Below the pieces are notes generated by a model, which had not been told where the DNA came from, ran no database searches, and saw nothing but the letters and a program-made list of their open reading frames with translations. 15,604 nt of DNA, taken from NCBI GenBank assembly GCA_028565635.1, contig JAOXYB010027057.1, forward strand, positions 1 through 15,604, in the 5' to 3' direction. The position numbers and the translations under genes were made by a program. Source of the stretch: Phoronis ovalis (Eukaryota; Phoronida; Phoronidae). This document shows, one piece after another, positions 8,990-15,604 of the stretch. The number at the start of each line of letters is the position of its first letter. Positions within the stretch are counted from its first letter, which is position 1.

Positions 8990-9484
8990 GATTTTATAAC
9001 AATCTAGAATTAACGTATAGTAAGAATTATTAGAACGTTAATAGTTTTCTTAGAATCTATCAGTTGTATCAGTTTTTAAAAACAATGTATGCTATGCCAA
9101 GTTTATCAGTATTTAATTTGCTTTTAATTGAACTTATAGATATTCAAGTTCATTACGCAACGTACGATACAAACCAATCATTTTGACTGCGCCTGTGCAA
9201 TAGTTGCATTTTTTTTATTTCAGAGACAATGTGATAACAAAAGTACCCAATGAAGATAATTTTTTGAGGAAGTTTATATAGCAACCAACATATTTCTACA
9301 TGTTTTGCTTTAATTATATAAACCATTTGTTGGTGTAGCCATATCTGTTCCCAATCACCTGCAACCTGACTTTTTTTTAATTCGCCAGCCAGCTGAATAT
9401 GCCGCAAAACTACCAGCTGAAATTTGAGAAAAAAAATACTTTTTTCATCTTTAAATAAATTATTTGGACGGTGTTGCTTTATAA
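8990..9484. other. Intergenic sequence, no supported gene
   Basis: AT-rich. A 123-codon open frame on the minus strand (9524-9153) has no recognisable domain, and its start lies in the neighbouring repeat. I do not call it a gene. Confidence 0.4.
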
Positions 9485-9610
9485 AGTCAGATCCAGAACT
9501 TTCCCGTAGGGGGAACGTGGACAAAGGTATTATAGGCGAGTTCCGGCATGTCGCGAAGCGAAACTAGGGGGGCCGGGGCATGCCCCAGTGAAAATTTTCG
9601 TATATTTGGT
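9485..9610. repeat. Dispersed GC-rich repeat fragment
   Basis: GTCGCGAAGCGAAACTAGGG continues into a G/C-rich segment with the perfect 12-bp palindrome GGGGCATGCCCC (9575-9586). The GC-rich block stands out sharply from AT-rich flanks, as expected of a mobile-element end. The family is not identified with certainty. Confidence 0.45.
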
Positions 9611-10200
9611 GCGTTTTCCTACAATCTGGTGCATTCTGAGACTCTTTTTTGCAATGACATACTGTGCCCCTTTTATACATTTGAACACAAGTTATATTAT
9701 TGTTAAGACTAAATTAATTTAAAGAAAAAAAAATCACAAATTTTATCCAAAACGGTCTGAGGTCAGTCTACATGGAGGGCTGCACATTCAGCTTTTAATT
9801 ATTTGTATATTTTACCTAAACATTCAGTATAATTATTTTGAGCTTATTGCTCTATATAATTTACTTTATATTTTTTTACTCAGTATTAAAATGGAGGGTT
9901 TATCACGTTAGGTTAAAATTACTAAAGAGGCATTATCATTATCCTAGTTAATAACAGACAATAAAATTAACATGTTTTTTTTTGTGTATCTTTCTGTAAT
10001 TCCTGTAACTTAACAGGTAAATTTACTTCGGAGATTCTTCTGCAAGAAATTATTTAAATCACAGTCCAAATCACCCTCTTCGATAAGTGTCCTGCTGATG
10101 TTTTTCCTTAAGAAAGGACATTATAATTAAGTTAACAACTATTCTTGTTCACAGTATATATACGTTTATTTTATTTTAAAGAACAACAAAATATAACTTA
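9611..10200. other. Intergenic AT-rich sequence
   Basis: No coding frame, RNA gene or clear repeat was seen. Two near-copies of TGGTGC(G/A)TT near 9609-9635 may belong to the adjacent repeat. Confidence 0.4.
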
Positions 10201-10203
10201 CAT

Positions 10204-10318
10204 CTTTGTATACATGTAGCACTTGTAACAAGAATGGTGAGCAGTGTATACAAACTGATGATAAATTTTCATCAGTATTTGTACACGCTGCTCACCATTC
10301 TTGTTACCGTATATAAAG
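10204..10318. repeat. Long hairpin, possible microRNA-type precursor or small palindromic element
   Basis: The arms at 10225-10261 and 10269-10307 pair over about 37 bp with a 7-nt loop. They show one G:U wobble, one mismatch and a 2-nt bulge on either strand reading. The paired core includes GTAACAAGAATGGTGAGCAG and its inverse complement. A further stem of about 10 bp (CTTTGTATAC at 10204 with its near-complement near 10310-10318) extends it beyond an asymmetric internal loop. Size and shape resemble a pre-miRNA, but I do not recognise a known miRNA seed. A short palindromic transposon remnant is the main alternative. Confidence 0.6.
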
Positions 10319-10541
10319 TTTGATTAATCAATAATAAATTTAAAATAAATACATACCGTTATAATTACAGTATAAATGTAATTAATGCAGTAAGTTCACA
10401 AGTAGAATATATATTTAACATGCACGAACTTATATAATAACTATGTACAACTATTAGTTGGTAACAATATACCGAGTACGGACATCCATAAGTTAACAAC
10501 CTGAATGCAGGACACACATCTGGATAAATAAAAGTAATGAT

Positions 10542-10703
10542 TCAGTCGGCAACTGGATTAACCATAAACATTCTTTTTGGCTTTTTATTGGCAAATCTGT
10601 CTATGATACGCTCATAATCTAGCTTAATATCAGAGTATTTAATCTGTCTTGTGATATACGTATATTTCTTACAATTTGTTAGTAGTACGTTAGAATTTAA
10701 TGT
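10542..10703 (-). CDS. Open frame resembling a C-terminal exon, unrecognised
   Basis: A 53-codon frame free of stops ends with TGA at 10544-10542 and contains a coding-looking segment: KYSDIKLDYERIIDRFANKK, then PKRMFMVNPVAD. An AG usable as an acceptor (ACAAGACAG, exon from 10643) precedes it but lacks a pyrimidine tract. No upstream partner exon is identified. It could be a terminal exon, a decayed gene fragment, or chance. The family is not recognised. Confidence 0.2.
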   Translation of the reverse strand, partial: TLNSNVLLTNCKKYTYITRQIKYSDIKLDYERIIDRFANKKPKRMFMVNPVAD

Positions 10704-10724
10704 TCAGAAGTATCTTATTTTTAA

Positions 10725-10795
10725 TTTCTTGGGGGGGACCGCGCCTTCCACGCCCACCCGTTAATCCGCCACCGTAGATCTGTACCAGCCATACT
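10725..10795. repeat. Dispersed GC-rich repeat fragment
   Basis: A run of seven G followed by ACCGCGCCTTCCACGCCCAC and CCGCCACC forms a GC-rich block within AT-rich DNA. Its character is like the ends of dispersed invertebrate repeats. Short frames crossing it are artefacts of the repeat. Confidence 0.35.
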
Positions 10796-10799
10796 GGTC

Positions 10800-11940
10800 T
10801 GGTGGAACAGATATTATAGGGAACAGACTCGGTATGTGCTTCCGTGATAGCCAATGTTTGAAAGAAACCTGCTATCAAAGACCAGGTATCATATAAAATG
10901 CTTTCAAAAAAAGGCCTACTCTTTGTTCCGTAATGTTAAAAGAATCGGATTTTTGTGATACCTTAAGGAAAGCCGAAACTAAAACACGAAAACAGGATAG
11001 TATGGAATAGTATATTTTGAATTTTTGTAAAATGCTGAAACTAAACATTAAAAAACAGTATTCTTGACGGATGTCGCTGCACACTCGGCGTTACATGGGA
11101 TTTTGATATATGATAGGTACTGCCGTCATTTGCATACGAATTACTGACCTGCAATGTCCAGGTAAAGAACCCTTTATTTCCCAATTACCCGATATGAAAT
11201 GAGACGAAAACAATGAATCCATTAAAAGACAAAATGTTTTCTAAAAGTTTACGGTATAGCCTTTTCAATGATTTATATGCCATGCTTGACATTTTTTATA
11301 TGTTTTTAAATTCTTCCCGATCTCAGTCACAAAAATGACTTAATATCGAATCGGTACATTACAGTTAAATTTTTATAAGCTATTCTTCTGAAAATAAAAT
11401 TGCATAATATGTTTTACAAGCGTTCTTAAAATTGATTAAACTCGTTTTCTCAATATCGAATTAGTTATTCACTCATATGTTTCGACTCTTTAATTAAGAA
11501 GTCCAAAAAAATAGGATGAAGCTTGGTTTTTTCTAGTTGTTTGTAATTTCCAGAAATTCTACCAGGTGTTTGCCGCCGACCATATAAATAGCCAGTACCT
11601 TCACAAATTATCGTGAATATAATGATTCGATCGTCTATTGATAATTTTTTTCCCGTGCAACGTCAGACTATTTGGTATTCTTATGCATATTTATTAATTA
11701 TGAAAATATTTATAAAAAAGGCGGTGCATGGTTAAGCTTAGAAATTTTACATCAGGATATATCGATGCGTTTAATATATTCTGACATGAGCATATATTTA
11801 GAATTATTACGCATGGCTATGCTTGTAATTACACTTGATGCCCTTGCAGCTAATGTCTCCATGTATAGTTTCCCTTATTTATAAATAAAAAAGTTTTATA
11901 TCAAAATAAAATATTATATTTTGGAGGTTACTTTATAATA
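10800..11940. other. Intergenic sequence downstream of the globin gene
   Basis: AT-rich. Short open frames on both strands (for example 11672-11884 plus, 11084-10875 minus) lack recognisable motifs and splice context. I see no supported gene. Confidence 0.4.
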
Positions 11941-11949
11941 AAAATTATA

Positions 11950-11955
11950 TTTATT
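11950..11955 (-). terminator. Globin poly(A) signal AATAAA
   Basis: The plus-strand TTTATT is AATAAA on the globin strand, about 180 nt past the stop codon. The T/AT-rich sequence after it fits a cleavage site near 11930. This gives a 3' untranslated region of about 200 nt. No other gene signal lies between the stop and this motif. Confidence 0.55.
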
Positions 11956-12132
11956 TCACTTTCTAAAAGCAAATCAACAGTTACGACAATGATTTAGCTA
12001 CATCACGCAGTCTGGACTATCAGGTTGATATAAAGAATACTTTACTGTTATAGAGTGCATGTCAATAACAACAGGGGTAAATGGCTTGTTTTCGTGCCTT
12101 ATACTGTATTAATTTCATTAAGTTTTCGGCAA

Positions 12133-12258
12133 TTAGTAGATACCCATTGAGGCACAGATAAGATCGAAAGTTTTCACATAAGCATCATGAACGTCATGAG
12201 TGAAAACGCCACTGGGGAGTTGTTTTTCAAGCATAAACAACAATCCTTCAAGTGTTGG
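12133..12258 (-). CDS. Globin, exon 3 (G and H helices, stop)
   Basis: This is the terminal coding exon. The acceptor follows a long T-rich tract (minus strand TTCTTTTTTTGCAG, 12261-12259), and the phase-0 reading joins exon 2 exactly. It encodes 41 residues, beginning PTLEGLLFMLEKQLP (G helix). The H helix then contains FTHDVHDAYVKTFD, and the protein ends ASMGIY before TAA at 12135-12133. The Ala-Tyr pair sits where many globins have the H-helix Ala-Trp. Intron 2 is 341 nt (12599-12259) and intron 1 is 483 nt (13308-12826), both short and AT-rich. The exon is preserved in frame with good splice signals, which argues for a functional gene and not a retrocopy or pseudogene. Confidence 0.93.
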   Translation of the reverse strand, partial: PTLEGLLFMLEKQLPSGVFTHDVHDAYVKTFDLICASMGIY

Positions 12259-12599
12259 CTGCAAAAAAAGAAAAACAAGAAAGCGTATCAAGCAGTGAAT
12301 AAATTAATTATAAAAAATACTAAAAGTTACGTCGACCTATCCTTGGTCATTAGCAGTGCCACTTGATTGCTACCATTTGCAACTGTTGCTTGTTCAGGGA
12401 GTATTTTATTTATAACCTTACTCTTTTGTTTATTGCGTAACAATGATGACCACTGGAATGTGAAACAGTGGGATAGTATAAAATAAGTTACCAAATTAAA
12501 AAAAAGTAAAACCATTGGCATTTTTTATAGAATAATAAGATATTTGTCTTGTTAATTAATTTGTTTTCACGAAATAAAAAAGCATAAGCATTTTTCTAC

Positions 12600-12825
12600 C
12601 TGCTTGTGTTTATCAGCAACTACACCGTATCCAGGGTGGCGACTTCCTAATGTTTTCAGATCTGCAGCCATGACATCTGGGTGCGGCAGCTGACCAATGG
12701 AAATATCAAGCTTCTTGTAAACACGTGCAACATGGTTACTAAGTTCAGCATTTTTTGTGATATCAGAAGGACCCCCTTGTAAGAAGCGATATAATCTCTT
12801 CATTTCTGGGTACACCTCAAACATT
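12600..12825 (-). CDS. Globin, exon 2 (C to F/FG helices, heme pocket)
   Basis: This central globin exon supplies the heme pocket. The acceptor is TTTTTCAG at 12828-12826. The first base (A, 12825) completes Arg32, and 75 codons follow up to CAG|GTAGAA at 12600/12599, a phase-0 donor at the G7.0 position. Visible landmarks are the C-helix YPEMK (Pro38 at C2), distal His63 (E7) in SNHVARV with Val67 at E11, and proximal His95 (F8) in LGSRHPGYGV. The register matches human beta-globin spacing at Tyr-Pro, E7 and E11. One oddity is that the CD1 position, almost always Phe, is Tyr44 (RLYRFL), with Phe46 two residues later. The frame has no stops or frameshifts, so the gene looks intact. Confidence 0.94.
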
Positions 12826-12988
12826 CTGAAAAATAGAAAAAAATGAAACTTGTTTCTGTAACAGTGAAAATGATTAAATACTGATATATTAGTTTGTTTG
12901 TATTTTTTGTAATTTGTATCAATCAGGTTTTGTTTTTATTAATTTTTCGTTTCCAGTTTTCCTATTTTACTTCTCAATACACATATAG

Positions 12989-13041
12989 ATATATACATCA
13001 AAAGGGCAGCAAAATCAGTATTTTGCTGATAATGTATATAT
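12989..13041. repeat. Hairpin in globin intron 1
   Basis: The outer arms ATATATACAT and ATGTATATAT (10 bp, exact) enclose inner arms CAGCAAAAT and ATTTTGCTG (9 bp, exact) with a CAGT loop. An asymmetric internal loop (8 against 3 nt) separates the two stems. Confidence 0.65.
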
Positions 13042-13308
13042 GTTCTGTAAAAGAGAAGTGTTGTCTATAATGTATTACTTTATCACAAAAATAATTCAAG
13101 TATAGTAGATTTTTTATTATTTAATAATTAATAATACATTATAATGATACACATTTTATTTTACTCTTACCTTGTAACAAATCATTAATTGGCGTTTTAT
13201 TAAAAGGAGAATAAAATAAAATTTGTTCATTAATATAACCCAATCTGAAATCTTAGGAAATAAACAACCACCAAACTATCTGATAAAAACCACAAGCTAA
13301 ACACCTAC

Positions 13309-13403
13309 CTCTTGAACCAAATCATGCCATTGGTTTTGGGATCTCCCTTCATCTGGCCCCAGGTATCCTGAACCATCTTTCTATCTTTATTTGTCAGAAC
13401 CAT
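13309..13403 (-). CDS. Globin, exon 1 (start codon to B helix)
   Basis: This is the first coding exon of a single-domain globin, a heme protein that binds O2 or other small ligands. It reads from ATG at 13403 to a donor AG|GTAGGT at 13309/13308 and encodes 31 residues plus two bases of Arg32. The protein starts MVLTNKDRKMVQDTW, a typical A-helix with Trp15. The B helix carries the Gly of B6, Phe30 at B10 and Arg32 at B12. The intron falls after the second base of the Arg codon, which is the conserved vertebrate/invertebrate B12.2 position. The start is chosen because the frame upstream has no globin similarity, the context (A at -3 is missing, but G is at +4) is acceptable, and a TATA box and initiator lie about 50-80 nt upstream. 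The joined protein is 148 residues, the usual globin length. The globin subfamily (cytoglobin-like, nerve, circulating) cannot be decided by eye. Confidence 0.93.
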
Positions 13404-13449
13404 GATTGCAGTTGTAGTAACGAAACTGTCTCGTGTGTATCCCTGACAG

Positions 13450-13484
13450 AATGAGAAACTATAATGCAAAATCTGTCTTTTATA
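13450..13484 (-). promoter_or_regulatory. Globin core promoter: TATA box and initiator
   Basis: On the minus strand TATAAAAG occupies 13484-13477, and an initiator-like TCATTC has its A at 13452, 32 nt from the first T of the TATA box. Transcription from about 13452 would give a 5' leader of about 49 nt before the ATG at 13403. A CAG at 13445-13443 preceded by pyrimidines could instead be an acceptor for an upstream non-coding exon. The TATA/initiator spacing makes direct initiation the simpler reading. Confidence 0.6.
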
Positions 13485-13489
13485 TGCTT

Positions 13490-14385
13490 TACTACCCTTG
13501 TATGCCCATATCGATGGTGAAATGGCATTGCTAAAATGAGAAACATTTGTATTTTTAGAAGTGAAATGTTCCAAATTTTTTATTGATCTGAACCAGGAAA
13601 AACTGAGAATAATTGCTTTACAGGATCATTTATTAAGTGTTTGGTTTAATTTACTCAAAATTGATGTTTCCTCATTTTCAATGTAAGCCATGTCGACTTT
13701 CTGAGTTAATTAGAGGATGGGAGCAGGACAGTAATTGCCAGGAAAGATATCGACTATTTCATGGGTTTAGCGCCATTCCTTTGATATTCAAGAATCTTGA
13801 TATTAAAACTATTCCTGGTTCGATAATAATACACGTACAGTGTTGACATCTGTCTCACAACGCTTGAAGCAGAATGCTTGACGTCAGCAATTAATGACTA
13901 CTTGTTTTATAGTCTAATTATTTCATTGAATATTAAATTTAAATAATAACACCATAATCGTGAAAACAGTAGTATTGTTTAATTGTTACTTTGGAAATTA
14001 AAACATTAATTCATTTCGGACAATGGTAATGTATTTCATAACGAAGACTGGTCTTTTAATATGTCTCAAAATATCATAATGGGCAGCTGCCCTTAGTTAC
14101 GACCAACCAAGCAGGTGTCTTCTGCAGACAATTCATCGGGTATATTCACTTTCAGCAATATAAATCGATCTCGGTTTATACATACAAAATATAATTTATG
14201 TTTCGTTCTCAATCTGCCTCTCAGACTTTACCGAGTATTTTTAGAATTCATCATGAATATGCAAAATAGAAGCACTTTTAATAAAATTTCAAAAGTAATT
14301 ACTTTAAAAGAAGAAATTTACATCTTACAATCCTGTGAATCTTTGAAAATGGTATGTTATTTTATAACACTTTAGTCGGAGGAGG
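13490..14385. other. Upstream flank of the globin gene, no supported gene
   Basis: This holds the presumed distal promoter region of the globin gene (minus strand). Open frames at 13637-13846 and 14115-14375 have no recognisable domain. An ACGTG core on the minus strand near 13836-13832 could be a hypoxia-type element but is a very short motif. Confidence 0.35.
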
Positions 14386-14390
14386 CAGGA

Positions 14391-14427
14391 GGGGGGTGGG
14401 GGTCGGGGTGGGGGTCGGGTTGGTGGG
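14391..14427 (+). other. G-quadruplex-type G run
   Basis: On the plus strand there are successive runs GGGGGG, GGGGG, GGGG, GGGGG, GGG and a further GGG, with loops of one to a few bases. Four or more G3 runs with short loops is the standard pattern for a stable intramolecular G-quadruplex. It is isolated in AT-rich DNA. Confidence 0.7.
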
Positions 14428-14429
14428 TT

Positions 14430-15150
14430 GCATGTAACGGTATCAGCGTGCCGAGTGATATAGTGTCCAACAGGTTCCGAAATTTCAGAATTTTTGAATG
14501 TGCTGTTAATTATTAGTAAGGGGCCAGCCGGATAAGGGGATAATTGCGATTTGACGGACGATAAGTTGGACGTCACAATAATGTCATGACCAGTGGTACT
14601 TTTATTATCAAGCAACCGCTTGTTGGAGCTAGGTTAACGTACTACGTTTTAATGATAATGTTTTATTTCAAACTATAAAAATAAAGTTACTTTTGACCGC
14701 AATTCCAACGAGAGTACATGTTTATCTTTAGAAATATTCTTGCTAAAGGGTTCTACATACAACTGCTTCACTAGTGTGTCAACAGTTGATAGGCATCCAC
14801 GTAACATTAATTGTCCACGTTTGATTTCTTTTTGCTTAATTGCAATTAAAACCGATAGAACGGATGAATTTTCATGTTACCACTATTAAATGAATCCTTC
14901 TCTTTATTTTTATTTATGTCGATGCGGACTAAAACTTGGGCATTTTAAATAGTCTAAGCAATTTTAAAAATAAATATAAAATACAAAAGATAGTCGTGAC
15001 AATAACGCATGTCTTGTACTGATGAAATTGATATAAAATATTTTATTTTACATCTTAAATAATACGTAGGATAATACTGATATCCTACTAGGAGCCTATG
15101 ACTTACGAAACAGGGACGAAACTCCAATCTGTAACACCATATGCATGACA
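14430..15150. other. Intergenic sequence before the basic first exon
   Basis: No coding or repeat feature is recognised. A CRE-like GACGTCA (about 14569) and a nearby TGTCATGAC are present. No TATA box is evident close to 15187. Confidence 0.35.
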
Positions 15151-15186
15151 GTTTCGCCCAAAAGAGGGCGATAGTTGACTTTCAAA

Positions 15187-15317
15187 ATGGCTGCCTATAA
15201 GAGGCATGGAAAACACGGTCAAAGAAAACGTAAAAATAAGCAGAAAAACACCCTGGTAAATAAAAAGAAGAAAAAAGATTTTGGGCAGCCCGGAGGAGTA
15301 CAACCTGTAGAAATCAA
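15187..15317 (+). CDS. Lysine/arginine-rich N-terminal coding exon of an unrecognised gene
   Basis: ATG at 15187 sits in a good context (CAAAATGG). It opens 43 codons plus two bases to a near-perfect donor, AA|GTAAGT, at 15317/15318. Without splicing the frame would stop immediately at TAA 15319-15321. The peptide begins MAAYKRHGKHGQRKRKNKQK, has a KKKKKDF stretch near residue 30, and then GQPGGVQPVEI. The density of basic residues resembles nuclear or nucleolar localisation sequences, but no family is recognised. The rest of the gene would lie to the right, beyond 15604 or behind the repeat at 15527. A 6-bp inverted repeat (TCGCCC...GGGCGA, 15154-15171) lies just upstream of the start. Confidence 0.5.
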
Positions 15318-15526
15318 GTAAGTGTTCGAAATAGAGTTTGCATTGTGGAAATGCCCGATGAATTACAGTGTTGACCGTAGACTTGCATTGTCATATTAAA
15401 TTTTAAAAGCAAAGGCTTTATTAATATTATTAAAGCGGATATAAAGCTGCCAGACACTATCACTACACTATTCGCTAGATAGTAGTTGTAAACTTGTTAA
15501 ATAAATATGTATTCGCCGGCAGCTGG

Positions 15527-15604
15527 ACCCCGGGGGGGGTACTCAGGTTATTTTTTGGTGGGGGTGTGCAGCCGAGTTGAAAATTTTGGATTTGGATTGT
15601 ATAC
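15527..15604. repeat. Start of a dispersed GC-rich-ended repeat, cut by the window edge
   Basis: ACCCCGGGGGGGGTACTC is followed by AGGTTATTTTTTGGTGGGGG and GTGTGCAGCC. The G-run then GTACT is the same kind of end as at 2503-2522, suggesting another copy of a related element in the same orientation. Only the first 78 bp are visible. Confidence 0.4.

Noticed and set aside
9153-9524. Longest open frame in the window, 123 codons, minus strand
   Set aside because: No recognisable domain, no splice or promoter context, and its N-terminal part overlaps a dispersed GC-rich repeat.
11101-11162. Short exon ending at CCAG|GTAAAG (11162/11163)
   Set aside because: At most about 16 codons are open, with no upstream or downstream partner and no homology.
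13637-13846. 69-codon plus-strand frame upstream of the globin gene
   Set aside because: No domain, promoter or splice signals, and its composition is like other chance frames.
1-15604. Search for tRNA, rRNA, CRISPR arrays and bacterial operons
   Set aside because: No tRNA box B/A pairs, rRNA core sequences, regular spacer-repeat arrays or Shine-Dalgarno-led gene chains were seen.

Overview
This is AT-rich, intron-bearing animal nuclear DNA, probably from an invertebrate. No prokaryotic gene organisation is visible. The evidence is spliced exons with GT-AG boundaries, TATA/initiator promoters, AATAAA signals, many degenerate transposon-like repeats, and protein fragments of clear metazoan type. 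The repeat styles (short GGGGCGATTATT motifs, GC-rich CCCGGGGGGTACT ends) would fit a mollusc or another marine invertebrate, but the species cannot be fixed from the sequence.

Two genes are well supported. On the minus strand, a complete three-exon globin gene (13403 down to 12133) encodes 148 residues. Its introns sit at the classical B12.2 and G7.0 positions. It has a TATA/initiator promoter just upstream and a poly(A) signal downstream. On the plus strand are the 3' exons of an SLC16-type (monocarboxylate transporter-like) major facilitator gene: 6087-6259, 8024 to 8074 or 8150, and a likely terminal exon at 8871-8970. A poly(A) signal follows its stop codon. The 5' exons of this gene were not found in the window. 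A third gene probably starts near the right edge on the plus strand, with a short lysine-rich first coding exon at 15187-15317.

Layout: 1-1590 is mostly unassigned and holds one promoter-like TATA/initiator/splice-donor cluster with E-boxes. A 731-bp transposon-like element with 23-bp terminal inverted repeats and TA target duplication lies at 1591-2321. Positions 2503-4046 are a degenerate, duplicated repeat with a 31-bp minisatellite. Positions 4200-5133 form a fold-back inverted repeat, and 5134-5800 carry more degenerate repeat sequence. The transporter exons follow, separated by a 1.76-kb intron that contains a second fold-back repeat (6521-7149). Positions 9000-12130 are largely intergenic, with dispersed GC-rich repeat fragments and a strong microRNA-precursor-like hairpin near 10225-10307. 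The globin gene comes next, followed by an unassigned stretch with a G-quadruplex-type run (14391-14427) and the new first exon.

I see no linked multi-gene system. The notable points are the tyrosine in place of the near-invariant CD1 phenylalanine of the globin, a 21-nt in-frame GT...AG segment inside the transporter coding sequence, and the long hairpin.
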